From NCBI GenBank assembly GCA_014804385.1, contig JAAUZW010000027.1, positions 6,380-18,749 on the forward strand: a stretch of DNA of 12,370 nucleotides, read 5' to 3'. The notes under the pieces were generated by a model that was not told where the DNA came from, did no database searches, and saw nothing but the letters and a program-made list of their open reading frames with translations. A program made the translations under genes and the position numbers. The stretch comes from Lachnospiraceae bacterium. GTDB taxonomy: Bacteria > Bacillota > Clostridia > Lachnospirales > Lachnospiraceae. Positions 1 through 6,355 of this stretch are shown here, one piece after another. Position 1 is the stretch's first letter. Every line of letters starts with the position of its first letter.

Positions 1-1008
1 AACATGATCAACGAGGCGGCCATCAACGCCGTGAAGATGGGCAGGGAGTATGTGAGCCAGAAGGATCTGTTTGATGCGGTGGAGCAGGTGCTTGTGGGCA
101 AGGAGAAGAAGGACCGTGTCATGAGTAAGGAGGAGCGCAAGATCGTCTCTTACCATGAGGTGGGTCATGCGCTGGTGAGCGCTTTGCAGAAAAATTCCGA
201 ACCGGTGCAGAAGATCACCATTGTGCCCCGTACGATGGGAGCGCTGGGCTATGTCATGCATGTGCCGGAAGAAGAGAAGTATCTGGATACCGAGGCAGAG
301 CTGCGAGACAGGCTGGTGAGCCTGTTGGCAGGCCGTGCGGCGGAGGAGATTGTTTTTGATACGGTTACGACCGGCGCAGCAAATGATATCGAGCAGGCCA
401 CAAGCATTGCCCGGAATATGATCACCCGTTTTGGTATGAGTAAGAAGTTCGGACTGATGGGACTTGCTACGGTGGAAAGCCAGTATCTGGACGGCAGAGC
501 GTCCCTGACCTGTTCGGATGTAACGGCAGCAGATATTGATACGGAAGTGATGAAAGCGCTGCACGAGAGCTATAAGAAGGCGAAAAAGCTTCTGAAGGAA
601 AACCGCGCGATCATGGATAAGCTGGCAGCTTACTTGATTGAGAAGGAGACCATCACGGGTAAGGAATTTATGAAGATCTACCGCAAGGAGAAGGGAATTC
701 CGGAGCCTAAAGAGGAAGAAGAAAAGACGGCTGGCGAGGAGACGAAGCAGTCACAGGAGAAGGCGCCCGATGTGGCAATGAAACCGCAGGAGCAGCAGCA
801 AACTCCTGTGTCTGGTGATATGCAGGCATGGCAGCAGGCTCCGACACCCGGATCAGGGCAGGGAGCGCCGGTCGATGTACAGCGGCCCGTTGGGGCACAG
901 GAAACACCGGCAGGCGAACAGAGGCCATCCGGGCAGCAGGTGCCGCCCGTCAACAGAGGGCTGTTCTCGCAGGCGCCCGATCCGCAGCATCCTGCGGATG
1001 AGAAATAG
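1..1008 (+). CDS. ftsH: FtsH ATP-dependent zinc metalloprotease, C-terminal part (5' end outside window)
   Basis: FtsH is a membrane-anchored AAA+ protease that degrades misfolded membrane proteins and short-lived regulators. Only the end of the AAA lid and the M41 peptidase domain are present; the frame is already open at base 1. Counting from the Met at base 4, the zinc motif HEVGH lies at residues 51-55 (bases 154-168). The third zinc ligand is probably Asp128 in GAANDIEQ, and GRAAEE is at 110-115. Family-type sequence ends near residue 235. It is followed by about 100 residues rich in Gln, Pro, Gly, Glu and Ala, with no recognisable domain and presumably disordered. The start lies upstream, so total length and the transmembrane and Walker motifs cannot be checked. 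An intrinsic terminator follows 17 bases after the stop, so this is the end of its transcription unit. The family call is very secure; the role of the tail is unknown. Confidence 0.96.
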   Translation, partial: NMINEAAINAVKMGREYVSQKDLFDAVEQVLVGKEKKDRVMSKEERKIVSYHEVGHALVSALQKNSEPVQKITIVPRTMGALGYVMHVPEEEKYLDTEAELRDRLVSLLAGRAAEEIVFDTVTTGAANDIEQATSIARNMITRFGMSKKFGLMGLATVESQYLDGRASLTCSDVTAADIDTEVMKALHESYKKAKKLLKENRAIMDKLAAYLIEKETITGKEFMKIYRKEKGIPEPKEEEEKTAGEETKQSQEKAPDVAMKPQEQQQTPVSGDMQAWQQAPTPGSGQGAPVDVQRPVGAQETPAGEQRPSGQQVPPVNRGLFSQAPDPQHPADEK

Positions 1009-1025
1009 ATCATAGAGAAGGATTG

Positions 1026-1060
1026 TAAGGCAGAGCCCCGGTGGGCTTTGCCTTATTTTT
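1026..1060 (+). terminator. Intrinsic terminator downstream of ftsH
   Basis: Bases 1026-1038 pair with 1043-1055 to give a 13-bp stem (one G-U pair) with the four-base loop CGGT, followed directly by TTTTT at 1056-1060. Position and shape are those of a rho-independent terminator for ftsH. Confidence 0.92.
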
Positions 1061-1076
1061 CTTATATGATAAAATC

Positions 1077-1124
1077 GTCGCAGGATCAGCATCCTGCGAC
1101 TAAAGAATTACTCCGTAATTCTTT
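1077..1124. repeat. Two adjacent perfect hairpins between ftsH and uvrC
   Basis: The first hairpin pairs 1077-1086 (GTCGCAGGAT) with 1091-1100 (ATCCTGCGAC) around the loop CAGC. The second pairs 1102-1111 with 1115-1124 (AAAGAATTAC / GTAATTCTTT) around a three-base loop. They are separated by one base. Neither is followed by a T-run on the + strand, so they are not ordinary + strand terminators. They lie upstream of the uvrC promoter candidate and could be a small dispersed palindromic repeat or an RNA processing site. Function unknown. Confidence 0.7.
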
Positions 1125-1138
1125 CAGAAATGTTTTAG

Positions 1139-1167
1139 TATATTGGCATCTGTGAATATGGTATAAT
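1139..1167 (+). promoter_or_regulatory. Candidate promoter for uvrC (extended -10)
   Basis: TATAAT at 1162-1167 is a perfect -10 hexamer and is preceded by TGG at 1159-1161, giving the extended -10 pattern TGNTATAAT. A -35 at the 17-bp spacing (TATATT, 1139-1144) is poor, as is often tolerated with an extended -10. Transcription would begin near 1174, leaving a leader of about 170 bases that carries the structured element 1185-1306. Confidence 0.6.
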
Positions 1168-1184
1168 ATGCGCGAAAGCAATGA

Positions 1185-1306
1185 GCAGTGCGCAGACAGA
1201 GGATAAATACGGAGGGAGCTTGCTCACGGAAGTATTTATCCGAATGGATGCATAGGGCGAATGCCCGTGAGCGAGGAAAATCGAAGATTTTTCGAGCGTG
1301 CACTGC
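1185..1306 (+). other. Multi-stem structured leader element upstream of uvrC
   Basis: An outer stem GCAGTGC (1185-1191) / GCACTGC (1300-1306) encloses three hairpins: GGATAAATAC (1201-1210) with GTATTTATCC (1232-1241), perfect over 10 bp; GGGC GAAT GCCC (1255-1266); and an 8-bp stem 1275-1282 / 1286-1293 closed by a GAA triloop. The element lies between the promoter candidate and the uvrC ribosome binding site, so it should be transcribed. A similar architecture with different stem sequences recurs at 8318-8454. I cannot match it to a known riboswitch class. The pairings are read by eye; no folding energy was computed. Confidence 0.6.
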
Positions 1307-1344
1307 GTGTTTGTGAGTATAAGTAACATAACAGAGGATACCAT

Positions 1345-3240
1345 ATGTTCAATTTTGACGAAGAATTAAAAAAGCTGCCCAATGCGCCGGGCGTGTATCT
1401 GATGCACGACGAAAAAGATACGATCATTTATGTGGGCAAGGCGGTCAATCTGCATAATCGAGTGCGTTCCTATTTTCGGAAAATTGTGGGGCGGGGCCCC
1501 CAGATTGATAAAATGGTGCAGCAGATCGCACGATTTGAATATATTGTGACGGATTCGGAGTTGGAGGCGCTGGTCCTGGAGAATAATCTGATCAAGGAGT
1601 ACAGCCCGAAGTACAACACGATGCTGAAGGACGATAAGACCTATCCCTATATCAAGGTGACGATGGGGGAGGAGTATCCGCGTATTTTGCTGTCAAGAGA
1701 GATGAAAAAAGATAAGTCGAAATATTTCGGACCCTATACCAGCGCGGCGGCAGTGAAGGATACCATAGATCTGCTGAATAAGCTTTATCAGCTTAAGACC
1801 TGTAACCGCAGACTGCCCAGAGATATCGGTTTGGAACGCCCCTGTCTGAATTATCATATCAAGCAATGTGCCGCACCTTGTCAGGATTATATCAGCAAAG
1901 AAGCGTATCGGGCGCAGATTGAGAAAGCATTGGATTTTTTGAACGGAAACTATAAGCCTATGCTTCGGGAATTGGAACAAAAAATGACAGATGCGTCAGA
2001 AAAATTGGAATTTGAGGAGGCGGCCGGATATCGGGATCTCTATAACAGTGTGAAGAGTGTGGCGCAAAAACAGAAGATAACGGATTCGGACGGTGAGGAT
2101 AAAGACATCATCGCCATGGCGGGAGATGAACGGGATGCGGTGGTGCAGGTATTTTTTGTGCGCGATGGGAAGCTGATCGGCAGAGACCATTTTTATATGA
2201 CTCATGTGGAGGGATGTGAGCGCGCACAGATTCTTTTGGATTTCGTGAAGCAGTTTTATGCGGGAACCCCGTATATTCCCAGAGAGCTGATGCTGCAGGA
2301 GGAGATTGCGGATATTGAGATTCTGGAGAAATGGCTTACCGCCAGAAAGGGCGGCAGGGTCTATCTGCGAGTGCCGAAAAAGGGCGCGAAAGAGAAGCTG
2401 GTGGAGTTGGCAGCGCAGAACGCCAGACTGATCTTAAGTCAGGACAGAGAGCGCATTCGCAGGGAGGAAGGTCGGACCATCGGCGCCATGAAGGAGATTG
2501 CGGCGTTGTTGGATCTGGAGGATGTAAGCCGTATGGAGGCATACGATATTTCCAATATAAGCGGATTTGCCAATGTGGGCTCCATGGTGGTCTTTGAGAA
2601 GGGCAAGGCGAAGCGCAGCGATTACCGGAAGTTCCGCATTCAGTCTGTGTCCGGCCCGGATGATTATGCTTGTATGAGAGAAGTGCTGACCAGGCGGTTT
2701 CTCCATGGCATGGAGGAGAAGGAGGAGTTGGATCGCCGGGAGGTGGATCACGCTTTCGGGAGCTTTACGAAGTTTCCTGACCTGCTTTTGATGGACGGCG
2801 GCAAAGGTCAGGTGAATATTGCTTTGCAGGTGCTGGAGGAATTACATCTGGATATTCCGGTCTGCGGCATGGTGAAGGATGACAACCATCGCACCAGAGG
2901 TTTGTATTATCAGAATGTGGAGATTCCCATTGATACCCATTCGGAAGGGTTTAAGCTGGTGACCAGGATCCAGGATGAAGCGCATCGTTTTGCCATTGAG
3001 TATCACAGGTCCCTGCGCTCCAAGGCACAGGTAAAGTCGGTGCTTGATGAGATCCCGGGAGTGGGACCTGCAAGACGCAAGGCGTTGATGCGTCATTTCG
3101 GATCCATTAAGGAGATCAGGGAGGCATCGGTGGAAAAGCTGTGTGAAGTGCCGGAGATTCCGGAGCATATCGGAAGGCAGATCTACGATTTTTTCAGGGA
3201 GGCAAACTTTTCAGCATCACAGAATAATGATATACTGTAA
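1345..3240 (+). CDS. uvrC: UvrC, excinuclease ABC subunit C
   Basis: UvrC makes the two incisions flanking a DNA lesion after UvrA and UvrB have located it (nucleotide excision repair, cytoplasm). The 631-residue length is normal. The N-terminal GIY-YIG nuclease shows GVYLM at 16-20, IIYVGK at 27-32, Arg39, and the ALVLEN segment with Glu79. Four cysteines at 153, 167, 175 and 179 match the UvrC iron-sulfur cluster region. The UvrB-binding UVR motif is around 203-238. The C-terminal RNase H-like nuclease carries Asp401 in EAYDIS, Asp484 in LLMDGGKGQ and His547 in QDEAHRF. A helix-hairpin-helix region follows at about 567-600 (IPGVGPARRKAL). The ATG at 1345 has AGAGGA at 1333-1338. No terminator was seen after the stop; the agr genes begin 55 bases on, with a promoter candidate overlapping the uvrC 3' end. 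Confidence 0.98.
   Translation: MFNFDEELKKLPNAPGVYLMHDEKDTIIYVGKAVNLHNRVRSYFRKIVGRGPQIDKMVQQIARFEYIVTDSELEALVLENNLIKEYSPKYNTMLKDDKTYPYIKVTMGEEYPRILLSREMKKDKSKYFGPYTSAAAVKDTIDLLNKLYQLKTCNRRLPRDIGLERPCLNYHIKQCAAPCQDYISKEAYRAQIEKALDFLNGNYKPMLRELEQKMTDASEKLEFEEAAGYRDLYNSVKSVAQKQKITDSDGEDKDIIAMAGDERDAVVQVFFVRDGKLIGRDHFYMTHVEGCERAQILLDFVKQFYAGTPYIPRELMLQEEIADIEILEKWLTARKGGRVYLRVPKKGAKEKLVELAAQNARLILSQDRERIRREEGRTIGAMKEIAALLDLEDVSRMEAYDISNISGFANVGSMVVFEKGKAKRSDYRKFRIQSVSGPDDYACMREVLTRRFLHGMEEKEELDRREVDHAFGSFTKFPDLLLMDGGKGQVNIALQVLEELHLDIPVCGMVKDDNHRTRGLYYQNVEIPIDTHSEGFKLVTRIQDEAHRFAIEYHRSLRSKAQVKSVLDEIPGVGPARRKALMRHFGSIKEIREASVEKLCEVPEIPEHIGRQIYDFFREANFSASQNNDIL
3208..3236 (+). promoter_or_regulatory. 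Candidate promoter for the agr-like operon, inside the uvrC 3' end
   Basis: TATACT at 3231-3236 preceded by TGA at 3228-3230 gives an extended -10 (TGATATACT). TTTTCA at 3208-3213 matches 4 of 6 -35 positions with a 17-bp spacer. Transcription would start near 3243, about 50 bases before the response-regulator ATG. Read by eye; transcription may also continue through from uvrC. Confidence 0.45.
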
Positions 3241-3295
3241 TCGCAGTTAAAATGTGGAGAAAGGATACGAATGAGGAAAGGATAGTGAGTTGTAA

Positions 3296-4018
3296 ATGAA
3301 AGCGATACTGGTGGAGGATGATGTTAACTTCTGCGAGATCTTTCTGGCGCGTCTGCGGGATGGCGTTGAGAAGCTGGGGATCACGATAGAATGTGAGGTC
3401 TGTCATAATCCAAGGGAAGCATTACAACAAACTGTTGTATACGACATTTATTTTCTTGACATTGAGATGAGTGGGATGAATGGGCTGGAACTCGCTGCAG
3501 AGCTGCGTGCCCGCCTTATCAAAACGGAGATTATCTTTCTCAGTTTTCATGAGCAATATGTGTGGCGGGCATTTGACGTAAGACCAAGAGCGTTTATCAG
3601 GAAAGCGCAGTTGGAGAAGGATCTGCCGGATGCGCTGGAAGTGTTGATAGAGCAGGACGGGAAAAGAAATGCAGTGGTAGAGATCTCCTGTAAGGGAAAT
3701 CAATTCGATAAGATAAAGCCGATGGAGATTCTTTTTTGCATGAGTCAGGAACACTATGTCCGGTTTGTGTGGGACGATGGACAGAGTAAATTATATCGTA
3801 TGAAGCTCGATCAGGCAGAAGAAATGTTGTCAAAATATCATTTTATAAGAACTCATTCCAGGTATCTGGTCAATTCAGAATACATACAAGAAATATCTTC
3901 AGATAAGATCATACTTGCCAATGGACAGGAAATCCCTATTAGCCGTGCCAATAAACGAAAAATTCATATGATCGTTATGAATTTGAGAGAACAGAAGGAG
4001 GAGGCTGGTAGTGGGTGA
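3296..4018 (+). CDS. agrA: LytTR-family response regulator, AgrA type
   Basis: This is a DNA-binding response regulator expected to be phosphorylated by the adjacent sensor kinase and to switch on quorum-controlled genes. Residues 1-115 form a receiver domain: the acidic pocket is Glu7-Asp8-Asp9, the phosphoacceptor is Asp55 in IYFLDIEMSG, and the conserved Lys is Lys103. Residues from about 128 to 230 resemble a LytTR DNA-binding domain (FIRTHSRYLVN, ISRANK). Length 240 is typical. The ATG at 3296 is preceded by AGGAAAGGA at 3274-3282, a rather long spacing. The 3' end overlaps the kinase start by 8 bases, so the two are probably translationally coupled. The gene order here is regulator, kinase, AgrB, peptide, unlike staphylococcal agrBDCA. 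The agr assignment rests on the AgrB and AgrD-like neighbours. Confidence 0.9.
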   Translation: MKAILVEDDVNFCEIFLARLRDGVEKLGITIECEVCHNPREALQQTVVYDIYFLDIEMSGMNGLELAAELRARLIKTEIIFLSFHEQYVWRAFDVRPRAFIRKAQLEKDLPDALEVLIEQDGKRNAVVEISCKGNQFDKIKPMEILFCMSQEHYVRFVWDDGQSKLYRMKLDQAEEMLSKYHFIRTHSRYLVNSEYIQEISSDKIILANGQEIPISRANKRKIHMIVMNLREQKEEAGSG

Positions 4019-5306
4019 GATTTTGGCGAGTCTTTTTGAATCAGTTTTGTTTTCTGTATTTCTGTCACTCTTTCTGGAGCCGAAGAAAGGACGAAAGGAG
4101 CTTTTCTTAGGCGTCGTTTTATCATCGGGGCTGCTGTTTCTGAATATTTTCATCTCTGATTTATATGGTTTGTATAATGTGTATTCTTTGATGATGGATC
4201 TGATCATCACAGCTTTCTTTTGGTGGTTCTTCTTGAAAGGCACATTAACCAATTTTTTACTTGGATTTGTGTTATATCATTTAGGCTTATATTTCAGCGT
4301 TTATATTCCAACTTCTATTCTTTCTTTTATTGAGTCAGGCATAGTTTTGGCATTTCAATCAAGTGGTACTGCTTATAGGACAGGAATTCTTGTCTCATCT
4401 AAAATATTACTGTTGTTTTATTCGATTATTGTTATACTTTTTCGGAATAAATTCCGGCTTCATAGGCAGGGAATTCCCATGTTATGCTACAGTATTTTAC
4501 CGATTTTTGTCTTGTTTTTTTTCGTTCTGTTGACAAGCACACTTGCAGAGTTATACAAAATGAAACCAGTGATTGGCATGAAAATGATTGGCGTTATGAC
4601 AGGGATACATTTTATTGTAATTGCGACCATTTATCTATCCTTTCATGCAGTCAGAAAAGCAGGAGAAGAGTACGATGTAGAAAGACTGAATTACATGCTG
4701 CATTTGCAGAGCGAGTCACTGGAAAAATTTATCGGTCAGGAGAGGGAATTGTATCGATTGCGGCATGAACTGGAGCACAAACTTTTTACTGTGCAGTATC
4801 TGTTTGAAAAGGATCAGAAGGAGGAAGGGTTTCGTGTTCTGAAACAGATGATCGTCGAGTTGTGCGGTGACGCGAAAAATATCTCCATTTCTCAGAATAT
4901 TGTGGAGACCGTTATTACGAACATAGAAAAGAAATATGAGACGGAGGCAATCCGTATTGAGAAAGAAATTTTATTCCCGGACGAGACAATCATGGAACTG
5001 GTCGATTTATCTATTTTATTGGGCAATCTGCTGGATAATGCGATGGAGGCCGCTGTGAAAAGTATGGAGAAACGGGTCGAGATCAGTGTCCGAGAGGAAT
5101 ATAACTGTCTGTATATTAAAATATCCAATACTTTTTCGGCAGAGAACAGTGATGTGAAAGCGTTTACCTCTAAGAAGATGGCGGGTGAGCACGGCTTTGG
5201 CATGCGAAATATCCGGGAAATTGTGGGGCGGTATGGCGGAGAGCTGATCACTTATGATGAGGGAGAGTGGTTTTATGCGGATGTGATCATTTATGGTCAA
5301 AAATGA
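4011..5306 (+). CDS. agrC: GHKL-type sensor histidine kinase, AgrC type
   Basis: This is the likely membrane receptor for the peptide made by the downstream agrB/agrD pair, signalling to the adjacent LytTR regulator. The first 213 or so residues are strongly hydrophobic with several (about six or seven) transmembrane segments. A linker helix leads to the dimerisation/phosphoacceptor region with His252 in RLRHELEHKL. The ATPase part follows: N-box LLGNLLDNAMEAA with Asn339 and Asn343, and a glycine-rich GFGMRN near 395-400. Length 431 fits the family. The usual H-box in AgrC-like kinases reads close to RHDxxNH; here the Asp is Glu and the Asn is Glu. It begins with GTG at 4011 behind AAGGAGGAGG (3995-4004). 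The 5' half is very AT-rich: 4141-4200 has 16 G/C in 60 by hand count, against 35 in 60 for 7681-7740 in the glucokinase gene. Confidence 0.88.
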   Translation: MGEILASLFESVLFSVFLSLFLEPKKGRKELFLGVVLSSGLLFLNIFISDLYGLYNVYSLMMDLIITAFFWWFFLKGTLTNFLLGFVLYHLGLYFSVYIPTSILSFIESGIVLAFQSSGTAYRTGILVSSKILLLFYSIIVILFRNKFRLHRQGIPMLCYSILPIFVLFFFVLLTSTLAELYKMKPVIGMKMIGVMTGIHFIVIATIYLSFHAVRKAGEEYDVERLNYMLHLQSESLEKFIGQERELYRLRHELEHKLFTVQYLFEKDQKEEGFRVLKQMIVELCGDAKNISISQNIVETVITNIEKKYETEAIRIEKEILFPDETIMELVDLSILLGNLLDNAMEAAVKSMEKRVEISVREEYNCLYIKISNTFSAENSDVKAFTSKKMAGEHGFGMRNIREIVGRYGGELITYDEGEWFYADVIIYGQK

Positions 5307-5330
5307 CAAATCCCGACAAAAAATGACAAA
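5305..5330. promoter_or_regulatory. Three GACAAA hexamers at exact 10-bp spacing (candidate operator)
   Basis: GACAAA occurs at 5305-5310, 5315-5320 and 5325-5330, beginning at the agrC stop codon. The outer two are part of a longer repeat, AAAAATGACAAA, at 5299-5310 and 5319-5330, spaced 20 bp apart. LytTR regulators bind paired 9-bp direct repeats about two helical turns apart, so these could be a binding site controlling agrB/agrD. No convincing promoter was seen immediately downstream. This is inference from spacing alone. Confidence 0.35.
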
Positions 5331-5346
5331 CGAATTTCTTTTACAA

Positions 5347-5355
5347 GAAGGAGGT
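5347..5355 (+). promoter_or_regulatory. Strong Shine-Dalgarno sequence without a start codon at usual distance
   Basis: The bases GAAGGAGGT, within AAGGAGGTG (5348-5356), complement the 16S rRNA tail perfectly. The next 5-12 bases contain no ATG, GTG, TTG or CTG. The first ATG, at 5377, gives only Met-Ala-stop, and the GTG inside the motif (5354) gives three codons. The agrB frame is open back to the agrC stop through this site. Confidence 0.55.
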
Positions 5356-5402
5356 GTTACAGTAGACAAAGAAGACATGGCATAGTCCAAAATACCACCG
5401 AA

Positions 5403-6011
5403 GTGGAGGCATGGTTTGATTTGAGCTTAAGTATCAGACTGTCACATTTTCTTGCTGATCTTTTTGTTGCAAGGGGCTGGATCGAGGAGGATGGGAAAAT
5501 TGCATATGTGGTGGGGCTGGATGTTATTTTTTCTACCCTAATTGACTGGACGGCGATAGGCGTGCTCGGTCTGATACGGGGCAGATTTCTGGAAGCTATT
5601 ATTTATCTTTCTTTTTTCCTGACTGTCCGCAGATATTCAGGAGGATATCATGCGCCTACCCGGGCGGGTTGTTTTAGCATTTTTGTCGGTTTCTATTTGC
5701 TTGCGGATATGGTCACCGTGGTAATTTTCGGAAGTGGTAATGGCCTGTTTTTGATAATCTACAGTGTGTGCAGCATGCTTTTGGGGGAGCTGGCGTTTTA
5801 CTTTTTTGCGCCGATCCCAAATGACAGGAAAAAGTATACCGGGGAGTGGCTTCTCGGCGCCAGGAGGAAAGCGTTTCTCTGTTTAAATGTATGGTATTGT
5901 CTTGCCGTAGGTCTGGCGGTTCTCGGACTGGATTTGTACGGACAGATTCTTGCGGCAAGTAATATAGTAGTTTTACTAATCATAATGAGAAAAAGGAGGA
6001 AAAGGAAATGA
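5403..6011 (+). CDS. agrB: AgrB-like membrane peptidase that processes the autoinducer prepeptide
   Basis: AgrB proteins are polytopic membrane cysteine proteases that cut the C-terminal tail off AgrD and close the (thio)lactone ring. The product is hydrophobic with several transmembrane helices and carries the family signature RRYSGGYHAPTRAGC. Its catalytic His83 and Cys90 are seven residues apart, as for His77/Cys84 of the staphylococcal enzyme. Length is about 202. The start is uncertain: GTG at 5403 has no ribosome binding site in front; TTG at 5421 lies 11 bases after GGAGG (5405-5409); and the frame is open upstream past a perfect but start-less Shine-Dalgarno at 5347-5355. The stop (TGA 6009-6011) overlaps the ATG of the small peptide gene by 4 bases, so the protease and its substrate are translated together. 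Identity is secure; the N-terminus is not. Confidence 0.9.
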   Translation: MEAWFDLSLSIRLSHFLADLFVARGWIEEDGKIAYVVGLDVIFSTLIDWTAIGVLGLIRGRFLEAIIYLSFFLTVRRYSGGYHAPTRAGCFSIFVGFYLLADMVTVVIFGSGNGLFLIIYSVCSMLLGELAFYFFAPIPNDRKKYTGEWLLGARRKAFLCLNVWYCLAVGLAVLGLDLYGQILAASNIVVLLIIMRKRRKRK

Positions 6012-6157
6012 AAAGTCGTGTGTTGGCAAATGTTCTAAACGGGATTTTTGCAGTTGGCATGTCCACGGTAGATTCTATCTCGCGGTATGATGCTTATGAG
6101 CCCGAGGAAGACGTGCAGCTCGCAAAGTGGGCAGAGAAACACCAGGAAGAGAACTAA
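6008..6157 (+). CDS. agrD: AgrD-like autoinducer prepeptide (49 aa), cysteine-free
   Basis: This short gene encodes the probable quorum-sensing prepeptide. Reading from ATG 6008: a hydrophobic, slightly basic N-terminal segment (residues 1-21, MKSRVLANVLNGIFAVGMST plus V) suited to lie on the membrane; a core DSISRYDA (22-29); then YEPEED (30-35) and an acidic/hydrophilic tail to residue 49. The YEPEED segment corresponds to the conserved cleavage-side motif of clostridial AgrD peptides (HQPEEP in Clostridium perfringens, as I recall it). Aligned this way, the ring residue would be Ser25 rather than Cys, and the ring S-R-Y-D-A. No cysteine exists anywhere in the peptide. AAGGAGGA at 5993-6000 is an excellent ribosome binding site, 7 bases from the ATG, which overlaps the agrB stop. 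Position, size, architecture and tail motif support the call; the mature product is inferred. Confidence 0.82.
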   Translation: MKSRVLANVLNGIFAVGMSTVDSISRYDAYEPEEDVQLAKWAEKHQEEN

Positions 6158-6265
6158 GCAATGGGAACGATAATACATCTACGGATCATCGTTGATGTAT
6201 GATATGTTGCTCAGTGCGCCGGAAACGGCAAAAAGGGGAATTTTACATCATAGATGTAAAAGAAG
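6158..6265 (+). other. Structured stretch between agrD and its terminator
   Basis: No ORF was found here. One hairpin pairs ATACATC (6173-6179) with GATGTAT (6194-6200), with an inner ACG/CGT pairing. A second pairs TTTTACATC (6241-6249) with GATGTAAAA (6253-6261). Both contain TACATC/GATGTA, so their arms could also pair with each other. Neither is followed by a T-run; the real terminator lies just downstream. Confidence 0.5.
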
Positions 6266-6298
6266 AGAGCCACTGTCTCAGACGGTGGTTCTTTTTTT
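6266..6298 (+). terminator. Intrinsic terminator of the agr-like operon
   Basis: Bases 6266-6277 pair with 6281-6292 (12 bp including two G-U pairs) around the loop TCA. The T-run 6292-6298 follows at once. It closes the agr-like unit and separates it from hprK. Confidence 0.88.
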
Positions 6299-6326
6299 CT
6301 GAGGCAGGAAACGAAGATACCGATTA

Positions 6327-6355
6327 TTGCACACGGGTTTTTTGTATGATATTAT
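6327..6355 (+). promoter_or_regulatory. Candidate promoter for hprK-glk
   Basis: TTGCAC at 6327-6332 and TATTAT at 6350-6355 (5 of 6 to the -10 consensus) are 17 bp apart and lie just after the agr terminator, about 40 bases before the hprK ATG. TATGAT at 6345-6350 is an alternative -10. Read by eye. Confidence 0.4.

Noticed and set aside
3243..3251. GCAGTTAAA, resembling half of an AgrA binding site, before the response regulator
   Set aside because: No second half-site at the required spacing (about 21 bases), and it lies downstream of the promoter candidate.
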